From Planctomycetota bacterium (GTDB lineage: Bacteria > Planctomycetota > UBA1135 > GCA-002686595): a stretch of 64,000 bases of DNA. The notes beneath the pieces are model-generated. The model was given only the letters and a program-made list of their open reading frames with translations. It made no database searches and had not been told where the DNA came from. The translations under genes and the position numbers were made by a program. The stretch is from assembly GCA_022446815.1 (NCBI GenBank), contig JAKVCD010000025.1, positions 32,519 through 96,518 on the forward strand. Reading direction: 5' to 3'. This document shows, piece after piece, positions 23,478-31,955 of this stretch (position 1 is the stretch's first letter; each line of letters begins with the position of its first letter).

Positions 23478-25076
23478 GTGAGCCGCCTTCTTCGCCTGAG
23501 CCTTCTGTTCTCTCTCTTTCTGATCGCCGCTCCCCACGCGCTCGCTGAGGCGTCAGGGCTCTCCCTTGAGCCTGCAGCAGCGGTCATCGAAGAGGGCGAG
23601 ATCTCTGGGATCGAAAAGGCCGCTGATGACTTCCTAGGAGGAATCAACACAAAGCTCGCCGCCGTCTTCTTCTGGGACGTGTGGTTCTGGGACAACGGGC
23701 AAGAGCAGGATACCCAGCTCCCCTTCACGGTCGCTTGGCTCGTCCTTGGTGCCATTTACTTCACGGTCCGGATGGGCTTCGTCCAGCTGCGGCTCTTCTG
23801 GCACGCGATCCGAATCACCAAGGGAGACTATGACGACCCCGAGGACGAAGGAGAGGTCAGCCACTTCCAAGCGCTGACCACGGCGCTCTCGGCCACCGTC
23901 GGCCTAGGGAACATCGCTGGTGTCGCCATCGCGATCTCGATCGGCGGGCCTGGCGCCACCGTGTGGATGATCTTCGCTGGCTTGCTCGGTATGGCGAGCA
24001 AGTTCACTGAATGCTCGCTCGGGCAGATGTATCGGCAGACTCGCTCTGACGGAAGCGTCATGGGCGGCGCGATGTACTACCTATCCAATGGCCTGAGGGA
24101 CATGGGGCTCGGTGGCCTCGGAAAGGTCTTAGCTGTCATGTTCGCCCTCCTCTGCATCGGCGGCTCCTTCGGCGGTGGCAACAGCTTCCAGGTGAACCAG
24201 TCCCTGAACGCCCTGCAGGAGACGATCCCCTTCTTCGGCGAAAATCGCTGGGTTTACGGCGCGATCATGACCGTCTGTGTCGGGCTCGTAATCCTCGGAG
24301 GGCTCAAGCGCATCGCGCAGACCGCAGAGAAGATCGTCCCTGCGATGTGTGGCATCTATGTCGCTGCCTCTCTGGTCGTGATCATCATGAACATCGCGGA
24401 CATCCCCGCGGCGATCGGCATCATCATTGAAGGGGCTATGTCTCCCGCCGCAGGGCTCGGCGGCTTCATCGGCGTCCTCGTTACGGGCTTCAAGCGCGCC
24501 GCCTTCTCCAACGAAGCCGGCATCGGCTCAGCGGCAATCGCGCACTCTGCAGCGAAGACCCCTTACCCTGTCCGTGAGGGAGTCGTGGCGCTCTTGGAGC
24601 CGTTCATCGACACCGTCGTGGTCTGCACCATGACCGCACTCGTGATCGTGGTGACCGGCGCCTATGACAGCACAAACCCCGAGTTCGCTCAGTACATCGC
24701 CGACAAGAACGGCGCAGGATTGACCTCTGTCGCCTTCTCCCAAGCGATCCCGTGGTTCCCATACGTGCTCTCAATCGCGGTCGTACTCTTCGCCTTCTCG
24801 ACTATGATCTCATGGTCTTACTACGGCGAGCGCTGCTGGAGCTGGCTCTTCGGCGACAAGAGCGGGATGGCCTACAGGGTGATCTTCCTGATCTTCACCT
24901 TCGCAGGCTCCATCATCACGGCCTCAAACGTCCTCGACTTCGGTGACCTGATGATCCTCGGCATGGCCCTCCCCAACGTCCTCGGCGTGCTGCTCCTCTC
25001 CGGCAAGGTCAAGAAGGCCCTCTCGGAGTACGAGGGCAAGCTCAACGCTGGAGAGTTCAAGGAGTTCAACGGCTGA
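23478..25076 (+). CDS. Sodium:alanine symporter family (AGCS) transporter
   Basis: 532 residues. The GTG start gives a signal-like first segment (LLRLSLLFSLFLIAAPHALA), then a short periplasmic part and about ten membrane segments. AGCS signatures are visible: FQALTTALSATVGLGNIAGVA (unwound TM1 with GxGNIxG), GGPGATVWMIFAGLLGMASKF, FSNEAGIGSAAIAHSAAKT and WSYYGERCW. It imports alanine, glycine or related amino acids with Na+. The N-terminal extension before the canonical start is longer than in E. coli family members. The stop shares one base with the ATG of the DegT-type gene, so the two are translated together. Confidence 0.92.
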   Translation: MSRLLRLSLLFSLFLIAAPHALAEASGLSLEPAAAVIEEGEISGIEKAADDFLGGINTKLAAVFFWDVWFWDNGQEQDTQLPFTVAWLVLGAIYFTVRMGFVQLRLFWHAIRITKGDYDDPEDEGEVSHFQALTTALSATVGLGNIAGVAIAISIGGPGATVWMIFAGLLGMASKFTECSLGQMYRQTRSDGSVMGGAMYYLSNGLRDMGLGGLGKVLAVMFALLCIGGSFGGGNSFQVNQSLNALQETIPFFGENRWVYGAIMTVCVGLVILGGLKRIAQTAEKIVPAMCGIYVAASLVVIIMNIADIPAAIGIIIEGAMSPAAGLGGFIGVLVTGFKRAAFSNEAGIGSAAIAHSAAKTPYPVREGVVALLEPFIDTVVVCTMTALVIVVTGAYDSTNPEFAQYIADKNGAGLTSVAFSQAIPWFPYVLSIAVVLFAFSTMISWSYYGERCWSWLFGDKSGMAYRVIFLIFTFAGSIITASNVLDFGDLMILGMALPNVLGVLLLSGKVKKALSEYEGKLNAGEFKEFNG

Positions 25077-26212
25077 TGACCTCTCCCACTGTCGAGCAGG
25101 CCCCGATCGGGCCTGTCGACCTCGCGGCAGAGCGCGAGGCCGTCGGGCCTGAGCTCGAAGAGAAGATGCTCGAGTGCCTGCGCTCTGGAGCGTACGTACT
25201 CGGGCCCGAGGTGAAGGCCTTTGAGGCTGAGTTTGCCGCCTATCAGCGGACCGCCCACGCGCTCGGAGTCGCCTCAGGCACGGACGCGCTGATCCTCGGC
25301 CTGCGCGCGCTCGGCGTGGGCGTCTGTGATGGAGTCGTCACGAGCGCGTACACCTTCTTCGCCTCCGCCGGCACCATCGCTTGGATAGGAGCCCACCCGC
25401 AGCTCGTCGACGTCGACTACGACACAGGACTCATCACTCCCGAGGCCGCAGCGGCGGCCGTGGATGAGACGACCAAGTGCGTCCTCCCGGTCCACCTCTA
25501 TGGCCAGCTCGTCGACGTCATGGGCTTCCGCGCCCTCGCGGACGAGGCGGGGATCGGTTTCCTCGAGGACGCTGCTCAGGCGCACGGTGCTGAGCGAGAT
25601 GGCAAGCGCGCTGGCGAGGTCGGCGACGTGACAGCCTTCTCCTTCTACCCCACCAAGAACCTCGGCGCCCCTGGTGATGGCGGCGCGATCCTCACTCCCT
25701 CGGAGGAACTCGCCGCAAAGCTCGCCCAGCTTCGCGACCACGGCTCGAGGGAGAAATACCGTCACGACAGCGTCGGCACAAACTCACGCCTAGCCTCTCT
25801 GCAGGCCTGCGCCTTGCGCACCAAGCTGCCGCACTTAGAGGCCTGGAACGATCGACGCGCATCCCTCGCAGCGATCTATGACGAGCGCTTCACCGACGCT
25901 GACAAGGTCCGGCCGCTCACTCGCCAAGAGGGCACGCGACACGTCTACCACCAGTACTCCGTCAGGCTCCCAGCGGAGCTCAGAGACCGCGTGATTGAGC
26001 GCCTCCGCGAGCAGTCTATCTTTGCCGCCGTCCACTACCCGAGCCCCGTCCACCACCAGCCTGTGGCGGCTGAGTGGGGTTATGGCCCGGACGCCTTCCC
26101 CAACGCAGCCCGGCTTGCGACCGAGATCCTGTGCCTCCCGGTCCACCCTTTCCTCACTGACGAGCAAGCTGAGCGTGTCGCTGAGGCCCTCCTAGACGCT
26201 CTTAAGGGCTGA
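25076..26212 (+). CDS. DegT/DnrJ/EryC1/StrS-family PLP aminotransferase
   Basis: 378 residues. The PLP-binding lysine is K194 in SFYPTKNLGAPGDGGAI. Other family motifs are GVASGTDALILGLRALG, TFFASAGTI, PVHLYGQLVDV, FLEDAAQAHGAE, the LRDHGSREKYRHDSVGTNSRL loop around position 225, and the C-terminal CLPVHPFLTDEQAERV. Such enzymes aminate nucleotide-linked keto-sugars for LPS or surface glycans. No sugar-nucleotide genes are adjacent, so the substrate is open. The ATG overlaps the stop of the AGCS transporter. Confidence 0.93.
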   Translation: MTSPTVEQAPIGPVDLAAEREAVGPELEEKMLECLRSGAYVLGPEVKAFEAEFAAYQRTAHALGVASGTDALILGLRALGVGVCDGVVTSAYTFFASAGTIAWIGAHPQLVDVDYDTGLITPEAAAAAVDETTKCVLPVHLYGQLVDVMGFRALADEAGIGFLEDAAQAHGAERDGKRAGEVGDVTAFSFYPTKNLGAPGDGGAILTPSEELAAKLAQLRDHGSREKYRHDSVGTNSRLASLQACALRTKLPHLEAWNDRRASLAAIYDERFTDADKVRPLTRQEGTRHVYHQYSVRLPAELRDRVIERLREQSIFAAVHYPSPVHHQPVAAEWGYGPDAFPNAARLATEILCLPVHPFLTDEQAERVAEALLDALKG

Positions 26213-26340
26213 TTTTAGGCAGACATCAAGCCTGAGGGCCGCAGAGGCCGATATCTAGGACCGACACTTCGCCCGCGCTGCGTGCGCCGTGCGGAATCCC
26301 TATCAGCCCCACTTCGGTCCCTCGCCGGTCTCCGGCTCCT

Positions 26341-27054
26341 ATGGCCATGAGCACAGCCTTTAAGACAGCCTCACTTTTCTCCCTCGGTCTCCTCGCAGTC
26401 GTTGGACTCTCAATCGATGACGTCCAAGCTGGGCAAGACGGACGCGGCGGAGGTCGCGGCAGAGGGCGCGGCCGTGTCCAAGCGCCCGCCATTGACACCT
26501 CGATCGAAGCTGAGCTCTTCAAGATCTGTGACCACGACGGGAACCAGTGGATCAGCTTCCGTGAGGCCAGCCACAGCCTCCTCTTCGACAGGGGCCAGTT
26601 CAGCCGGGTCGACGCGAACACTGACGGGAAGTTCAGCCGTCCGGAGTTCGACCTCTACTACACAGAGACGCTCGAGCGCACAGGCTCCTTCCCAGAGCCT
26701 CGCGCTCACACTTCAGAGCGCCCCACCCCTCCGACAGACAGAGGTGAAGCTGCGCCGGGGGGCCCTGCTCCGAAAGAAGAGATCAACGCGGACAACGTCT
26801 TGTCCCTATTCAGCGAGCATCAAGCCCGCGCCGAGGGAGCGGACTCAGCCCCCCTCCCTCCGAGGATTCGAGGCCCGATCGCTCACTTTGATCGCTTGGA
26901 CGTCACGAAGGACGGCAGCATCACCCTCGAAGACCTCGAGTGGCTGGCTAGGCCTGCGCACCTCGAAGTCCGCCTCTCCTCAGTCATCGCGATCCTCGAC
27001 TCCAACTCCGACGGCGAGGTCTCCAGAGCAGAGTTCGACGCCGCGATGTTCTAA
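26341..27054 (+). CDS. Secreted EF-hand protein
   Basis: 237 residues with a signal peptide (about 1-30, ending VQA) and a Gly/Arg-rich linker (GRGGGRGRGRGRV). Four EF-hand calcium loops are visible in two pairs: DHDGNQWISFRE and DANTDGKFSRPE (residues about 60-100), DVTKDGSITLED and DSNSDGEVSRAE (about 180-235). A Pro/Glu-rich spacer separates the pairs. Probably an exported calcium-binding protein; paired EF-hand lipoproteins and periplasmic proteins are common in planctomycetes. Two in-frame ATGs (MAM) are possible starts. It stands alone, convergent with the asparaginase gene. Confidence 0.85.
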   Translation: MAMSTAFKTASLFSLGLLAVVGLSIDDVQAGQDGRGGGRGRGRGRVQAPAIDTSIEAELFKICDHDGNQWISFREASHSLLFDRGQFSRVDANTDGKFSRPEFDLYYTETLERTGSFPEPRAHTSERPTPPTDRGEAAPGGPAPKEEINADNVLSLFSEHQARAEGADSAPLPPRIRGPIAHFDRLDVTKDGSITLEDLEWLARPAHLEVRLSSVIAILDSNSDGEVSRAEFDAAMF

Positions 27055-27066
27055 GCCGCGCCCTGC

Positions 27067-28167
27067 CTACAAGTAGGACACCAATGGCTCATGCCGAGGC
27101 GCTCCGCCCGCACCTGCGACGGAGAACGAGCCACCACCCTTGAGGGTCACGCCCGCGTACTCTCCTGTCCTTGAGAGGACGTAGAGCCGCAACGAGAACG
27201 CAGGGTCTCCCCCCTCATCCACGAGGGAGGGTTGCCATGAGGAGGCGCGACGAGCTTGGCGGCTCACCCGCGCCATAACCTCGAGCCCGGCCTCCGCGGG
27301 GCTCGCGCCCTGGCGCATGAGCTCGACGCACATCGCGCTCGCGTTGGAGAGGATGGCCGCCTCTCCGCGGCCTGTGGCGCCGGCGCTACCGACCTCGTTG
27401 TCGCAGTAGAGGCCAGCGCCGATGATCGGAGAGTCTCCCACTCGACCAGGGATCTTCCAGGAGAGCCCCGAGGTCGTCGTGGTGCAGCCGACGTCGCCTC
27501 TCCCGCTCAACACAGAGCAGTGAATGGTGCCTGTGACACGCTCTCCCTGAAACAACCTGCGAGCGAGGGTCTCGTCCTGCTCCGTCCAATTGGAGCCTGT
27601 CTCTTCTGGGTCCGTCTTCGGACGAGGCGGGAGGCGGTCGTCGCGATCGCTCATCGTCTCTTTCCAGCGCATCCAGATCTTTCGTGTCTCCTCGGTCAGG
27701 AGCTCCACGTGCGGATGGCCATGCGAGCGCGCGAACTTGTACGCGCCCTCGCCCACGATCATGCAGTGGTCCGTGCGCTCCATGACGAGCCGCGCAACCT
27801 CTGAGGGGTAGAGGATGTTCTCGATGCACGCCACCGCACCTGAGTTGTGAGTCGCGCCGTCCATGACAGCAGCGTCGAGCTGGACCACGCCGTCCTCATT
27901 GGGGAGTCCCCCGAGGCCCACGGAGCGGTCTTTTGGGTCTGCCTCCACGACCTTCACGACCTCGATCGCAGCGTCGAGGGGCGCCGTCTCTGTGGTGACG
28001 CTCTCCCATGCGACCTTCATGCCTGCGAGGGCATTCTGGCTGCCGACCATCACAGGGCCCTCGGGTGCAGCGCTCGCCCTCGCGGCGCTCGCAGCTTGGC
28101 AGCCTAAGGTGCCTGCTATGACCCCTGCGCCGAGGAAGCCTCTGCGCGTCGGCTCGACCCCGCTCAC
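27067..28167 (-). CDS. Tat-exported N4-(beta-N-acetylglucosaminyl)-L-asparaginase family protein
   Basis: 366 residues of the Ntn-hydrolase asparaginase-2 family, which autocleaves before a threonine and hydrolyses Asn- or isoAsp-linked substrates. The N-terminus TRRGFLGAGVIAGTLGC is a twin-arginine signal with a possible lipobox at LGC. The body has GLGGLPNEDGVVQLDAAVMD and the MDGATHNSGAVACI segment. The cleavage threonine is Thr214 in VTGTIHC, followed by TTTTSGLSWKIPGRVGDSPI and GAGLYCDNEVGSAGATGRGE, the substrate-binding loops. The usual His/Asp before the nucleophile is Gly, as in other members with a TGTI context. It starts one base before the end of mtnP, so the two are coupled. Confidence 0.9.
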   Translation of the reverse strand: MSGVEPTRRGFLGAGVIAGTLGCQAASAARASAAPEGPVMVGSQNALAGMKVAWESVTTETAPLDAAIEVVKVVEADPKDRSVGLGGLPNEDGVVQLDAAVMDGATHNSGAVACIENILYPSEVARLVMERTDHCMIVGEGAYKFARSHGHPHVELLTEETRKIWMRWKETMSDRDDRLPPRPKTDPEETGSNWTEQDETLARRLFQGERVTGTIHCSVLSGRGDVGCTTTTSGLSWKIPGRVGDSPIIGAGLYCDNEVGSAGATGRGEAAILSNASAMCVELMRQGASPAEAGLEVMARVSRQARRASSWQPSLVDEGGDPAFSLRLYVLSRTGEYAGVTLKGGGSFSVAGAGGAPRHEPLVSYL

Positions 28168-29042
28168 TAGGCGCCCTCGCCGAGGTACTTATCCAAGAAG
28201 AGCGCGAGGCGCTCTCTCGCTGCAGGGGTGATGGCGTCTGGAGCGGTCATGACAGCGTGCTCCAGAGCGTCATCCGCGATGGAGGCCCCCATACCTGCGA
28301 TCATCGGGGCCGCGCGCCGGATGAGCTCCTTCGCGTGGGTCACGTTCTGCTTCATCGTCTCGACGACTGTCGCAACGGAGACGTCGTCGTGCTCGGTGTG
28401 CCAGCAGTCGTAGTCTGTCGACATAGCCACGGTCGCGTAGCCGATCTCTGCCTCACGGGCGAGGCGAGCCTCTTGGAGATTGGTCATCCCGATGACCTCA
28501 ACGCCCCAGGTGCGATACGTGAGCGACTCTGCCCGAGTCGAGAACTGCGGCCCCTCCATGTTCAGGTAGGTGCCGCCATCATGGACCTTCACCTCGAGGC
28601 CCTGTGACGCCTCTAAGAGCAGCGCGCGCACCGCAGGGCAGATCGGGTCAGCGAACATGACGTGCGCGACGACGCCGTCCTGAAAGAAGGTGTCCGGGCG
28701 GTGTCGAGTGCGATCAAAGAATTGGTCCACGAGGACGAAGTCTCCCGGCGGGATCTCCTCCTTCATCGAACCCACGGCGGAGACGGAGATGATCCGGCTC
28801 ACGCCGAGTTTCTTCATGCCCCAGAGGTTGGCGCGTGAGTTGATCTCTGTAGGCGAGATGCGGTGACCGCGGCCGTGCCGCGGGAGGAAGACCATCTCGA
28901 CCCCCTCTAGCTCTCCCGTGATGAACGCGTCACTGGGACTCCCAAAGGGCGTCTCCAGCTCGACCTCTTTGATGTTCTCGAGCCCGTCAATGTCATACAG
29001 GCCCGAACCGCCGATCACTCCGACCGTGTGCTTTCCTTCCAT
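28167..29042 (-). CDS. mtnP: S-methyl-5-prime-thioadenosine phosphorylase
   Basis: 291 residues. Phosphorolyses MTA to adenine and methylthioribose-1-P in methionine salvage. Signatures: VGVIGGSGLYDIDGLEN, ETPFGSPSDAF, VFLPRHGRGHRISPTEINSRANLWGMK (the H-R-I-S-P-T segment), SVSAVGSMKEEIPPGDFVLVDQFFDRT, EGPQFSTRAES and GMTNLQEARLAREAE. The STDYDCWHTEHDDVS motif matches MTA rather than purine nucleoside phosphorylases. Its start is about 80 bases after the RluA-type gene, with a short CCCCTC/GAGGGG hairpin (29093-29106) between. Confidence 0.93.
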   Translation of the reverse strand: MEGKHTVGVIGGSGLYDIDGLENIKEVELETPFGSPSDAFITGELEGVEMVFLPRHGRGHRISPTEINSRANLWGMKKLGVSRIISVSAVGSMKEEIPPGDFVLVDQFFDRTRHRPDTFFQDGVVAHVMFADPICPAVRALLLEASQGLEVKVHDGGTYLNMEGPQFSTRAESLTYRTWGVEVIGMTNLQEARLAREAEIGYATVAMSTDYDCWHTEHDDVSVATVVETMKQNVTHAKELIRRAAPMIAGMGASIADDALEHAVMTAPDAITPAARERLALFLDKYLGEGA

Positions 29043-29122
29043 ACTGCTCCTTCAGCGCGCGCCCGGCGTGGGCATCGCTCTGTAGGAGTGTACCCCTCTT
29101 GAGGGGCGGATCGAATCGACTC

Positions 29123-30139
29123 CTAACGCCGCCGCGGCGGTCGCACCTTCGCGAGCTGCTTCAAGACCCGAGTCAGGTCCTTCGGGACGGCCGAATCGAC
29201 GCGCTGACGCTCCTCCGGCGCCCCGGGATCGCTTGAGAACTCAATCGACTCCGCGTGCAGGGCGAGGCGTCCGAGGAGCGGGCGCTCGCTGTAGCCACGC
29301 TTGGGCCTGTAGTTGTGCTTGAACTCTGAGAGCATCAGGCCGCTGCGGCGGCCATAGAGGGGGTCCACCACGAGGGGGAAGCCGGTCGAAGAGAGGTGCA
29401 CCCGGAGCTGATGCGTCCGCCCGGTTAAGGGCCTGCACTCGAGCAGGCTGAAGCCGCTGAAGCGCTCTCGCACGCGCACCTCAGTGCGAGCCGGCTTGCC
29501 GCGGTCGTCGACTTGCATCAGCCCGGTGCGCCTGCTGTCCGGCGCGATCGGGAGCTCGATCAGGTCGGACTCCCCCTCAGCGAGCGGGTACTCACCCTCA
29601 ACGATCGCGAGGTATGTCTTCTGGATCGTCCCGTCGCCTCTCGCGAAGGCGTCACGCAGGGCCCGCTCTGCCTCGATAGTCTTCGCAGCGAGGAGCACGC
29701 CGCTCGTGTCTTTATCGAGCCTGTGAAGGAGCCTAGGTCTGAACTCGAGGCCCTCCTCCCCCTCGCTACGGTCGAGCGAGAGCTGTAAAAGCCCACCGGC
29801 GACGCTAGCTGCGTCGCGCTTCCAGCGCTCAGGCTCTGCGGCGATCCCTGCTGGCTTCTCCACGGCGAGGACGTGCTCGTCCTCATAGAGCACGACGAGC
29901 GGTTGGCTCGGAGCGACCGGTGCGCTGGCCTCAGCCTCCGCCTCGTCAAAGTCCACAAAGAGGACCTCGCCGCGCTTCACGTGCTTGCCAGGGTTCACCG
30001 ACTGTCCGTCGATGAGCACCTTCCCCTCGCGGATGAGCGCGCGCACGAAACCCTTGTTGAGCAGCGGGAACTGCAAGCAGAGGAACTCATCGAGCTCCAT
30101 CCCGACCCGCTCATCAGGGACCGCGATGTGATACGTCAT
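29123..30139 (-). CDS. RluA-family pseudouridine synthase
   Basis: 338 residues. An S4-type RNA-binding domain occupies residues 1-63 (GMELDEFLCLQFPLLNKGF, VLIDGQSVNPGKHVKRGE); the catalytic domain begins with VLYEDEHVLAVEKPAG. The active-site motif is HRLDKDTSG at 139-147 with the catalytic Asp142, followed by GRTHQLRVHLSSTGFPLVVDPLYG and LALHAESIEF. The tail is basic. The family includes RluC and RluD acting on 23S rRNA; the exact site cannot be read from sequence. It is 16 bases after hpt. Confidence 0.93.
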   Translation of the reverse strand: MTYHIAVPDERVGMELDEFLCLQFPLLNKGFVRALIREGKVLIDGQSVNPGKHVKRGEVLFVDFDEAEAEASAPVAPSQPLVVLYEDEHVLAVEKPAGIAAEPERWKRDAASVAGGLLQLSLDRSEGEEGLEFRPRLLHRLDKDTSGVLLAAKTIEAERALRDAFARGDGTIQKTYLAIVEGEYPLAEGESDLIELPIAPDSRRTGLMQVDDRGKPARTEVRVRERFSGFSLLECRPLTGRTHQLRVHLSSTGFPLVVDPLYGRRSGLMLSEFKHNYRPKRGYSERPLLGRLALHAESIEFSSDPGAPEERQRVDSAVPKDLTRVLKQLAKVRPPRRR

Positions 30140-30155
30140 ATGAGGGGAGCCCTCG

Positions 30156-30701
30156 TCAGCCAGCGGGTGTGATGACGCTCTCTTTCAACGAGCCCACGAA
30201 GGGGAGGTTCCTATACCTGCCGGCGTAGTCGAGCCCGTAGCCCACGACGAAGAGGTCCTCGACCTCGAAGCAGCGGTAGTCGGCGTCGTACTCCACCGCG
30301 CGGCGAGACGGCTTGTCGAGGAAGACGCACGAGCGCACCTCTGCGGCGCCGCGATCCATGAGCTCCTTCTTCAGGTTCCACATGGTCTTGCCTGTGTCCA
30401 AGATGTCGTCCACGAGGAGCAGGTTGCGACCCTCGATCTCATTCCCTGAGGGAAAGAAGTTGAGCTTCAACTGACCAGACTCTGTCCCGTCTCGGTAGCT
30501 CTCTGCTGACACGAAGGCGAGCTCGAGGGGAATCGGGATCCTCCGGATCAGGTCGGAGGCGAAGACGCAGGAGCCCTTGAGGATGCTCACGACGGAGAAC
30601 TCCTTGCCCCTGTAGTCAGCCGTGATCGTGTCCGCGACGCGGTCGATCCCCGCCTGGATCTGCTCTTCTGAGATAAGTATCTGGTCGACGTCTTCGTGCA
30701 T
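30156..30701 (-). CDS. hpt: Hypoxanthine phosphoribosyltransferase
   Basis: 181 residues. Salvages hypoxanthine/guanine with PRPP. The PRPP-binding loop is LLLVDDILDTGKTM, preceded by VSILKGSCVFASDL and the flexible FVSAESYRDGTES segment. KPSRRAVEYDADY and FVVGYGLDYAGRYRNLP complete the purine site. The ATG at 30701 gives the usual family start (DVDQILISEEQIQAGI); the frame extends 20 codons upstream through an unlikely leader. Confidence 0.95.
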   Translation of the reverse strand: MHEDVDQILISEEQIQAGIDRVADTITADYRGKEFSVVSILKGSCVFASDLIRRIPIPLELAFVSAESYRDGTESGQLKLNFFPSGNEIEGRNLLLVDDILDTGKTMWNLKKELMDRGAAEVRSCVFLDKPSRRAVEYDADYRCFEVEDLFVVGYGLDYAGRYRNLPFVGSLKESVITPAG

Positions 30702-30800
30702 GTTGGCCTCTAGGACCCGCTCTTGAGGGCTCTGCTCGCCCTCTCTTTGGCGGCACAGCATAGCAGCAGGCGGCCTTCTGGGGCTCCGGCTCTCCAGACG

Positions 30801-31310
30801 CTAGGGGCTCCCAGTCGTCATGACCTCAGAGATCCATCGAAAGCCGCCTTGGGCTGAGCAGAGCTCTCCGCTCTCGTTGAAGAGGTGCAGCGCCCCTGGA
30901 GTGGCCACTAAGAGACCTCTACCACTCCTCGCCCATGCGGTGGGCGCTCCTCGCAGGGCCTCGTGGAGAAGCGTCGGAGCGGGCCTCAAGCGCGGCACTG
31001 CGATTGGCGGATCACAGCGCGCTGGAATTGAGCCGAGCTCCAAGCGCCACCAGCCATGCTCACCATCGACTGCCCCACTCACGACCGCCGCTCTCCCCGA
31101 GGTCGAGAGCTTCGCAGGCTCAAAGACGACCCAAGAGGCCAGCTCGAAGAGCTGCTCATCCAAGGCGATCACGGAGCATGCCTCACGATCAACAGCCCAA
31201 ACAGAGACCTCCTCCACAGAGGGGCGCGCACAGATAAGCGCTCCAAGCAACAAGGCGAAAGCTATGAGGGGATGCGCTCTCCTCACGCGCGACCAGATCG
31301 AGCTCTTCAA
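30801..31310 (-). CDS. Hypothetical exported protein, possible beta-propeller fragment
   Basis: 169 residues from a TTG start, not recognised. Residues 12-30 (HPLIAFALLLGALICARP) form a signal or anchor. After it, VWAVDREACSVIALDEQLF and SGRAAVVSGAVDGEHGWWRLEL resemble blades of NHL/PQQ-like propellers (a V-W-x-V-D-R-x-x-x-x-V-x-A-L-D pattern), but there is room for only two or three blades. The end, GALHLFNESGELCSAQGGFRW, is also propeller-like. It could be a small secreted protein or a decayed remnant. It lies between ogt and hpt on the same strand. Confidence 0.5.
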   Translation of the reverse strand: MKSSIWSRVRRAHPLIAFALLLGALICARPSVEEVSVWAVDREACSVIALDEQLFELASWVVFEPAKLSTSGRAAVVSGAVDGEHGWWRLELGSIPARCDPPIAVPRLRPAPTLLHEALRGAPTAWARSGRGLLVATPGALHLFNESGELCSAQGGFRWISEVMTTGSP

Positions 31311-31427
31311 TCAAAAGGAGAGACATCGCTCGACCGAGGGAGTCGCCCCTCAGCTCGACTCAGCCAAGGGCTCTGAAGCCTCTGTCCTGCCTCCTCGCTG
31401 CGTACACGTGGGGTTTTACGCTGTTGA

Positions 31428-31955
31428 TCAAGCCTGGTCGGCGCTCTCGCAAGACTCATGCGCGAGCAAGCGCCTCTTCCACTCAAGGCCACCGGTGAAG
31501 CCACCAAGCCCTTCAGAAGAGACCACGCGGTGACAGGGGACGATCATGGGGATCGGGTTCCTGCCGTTGGCGCCCCCCACCGCCCTGCTCCCGCCGGGCT
31601 TGTCGAGCCTCGCAGCGACCTCACCGTAGGTCCGCTGTTCACCGAAAGGGATCTGCCGAAGCTGATCCCAGACGCGCAGCTGAAAGGGCGTCCCACGCAG
31701 ATCGAGCTCGAGATCAAACTCGCGCAGCGACCCCGCGTCGTATGCCCGCAGCTGCGCCATCGCCTCCTCCAAGCCTGCGCTCGTCTCGATGACCTCGGCG
31801 CCTAGCGCGTGCCGAGAGACCCACGCGTCGAGCTGACCTTGAGCCCGCGCAGCGCCTAACACCGTCAGACACAGTCCCTCGGCTGTACGCGAGAGGTGGA
31901 TCCTGCCGAGCGAGAGCTGGACAGAGCTTGTGTGGATCTTGAGCCGAGGGCTCAC
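31428..31955 (-). CDS. ogt: Methylated-DNA--protein-cysteine methyltransferase
   Basis: 175 residues. Removes O6-alkyl groups from guanine by transfer to its own cysteine. The C-terminal domain is intact: FQLRVWDQLRQIPFGEQRTYGEVA, the arginine finger region SRAVGGANGRNPIPMIVPCHRVV with acceptor Cys141, and GGFTGGLEWKRRLLAHE. The N-terminal domain is diverged. The GTG start overlaps the stop of the cox-linked selenoprotein as GTGA, making ogt the last gene read from the oxidase operon. Confidence 0.94.
   Translation of the reverse strand: MSPRLKIHTSSVQLSLGRIHLSRTAEGLCLTVLGAARAQGQLDAWVSRHALGAEVIETSAGLEEAMAQLRAYDAGSLREFDLELDLRGTPFQLRVWDQLRQIPFGEQRTYGEVAARLDKPGGSRAVGGANGRNPIPMIVPCHRVVSSEGLGGFTGGLEWKRRLLAHESCESADQA

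Noticed and set aside
29093..29106. CCCCTC/GAGGGG hairpin between the RluA-type gene and mtnP as a terminator
   Set aside because: The stem is short with almost no loop and there is no T-run on the minus strand; it was only mentioned in the mtnP entry.
30820..31533. Plus-strand frame of 237 codons
   Set aside because: Antisense to the small exported protein and ogt; Ser/Pro/Arg-rich with no motif, typical of a shadow frame in GC-rich DNA.
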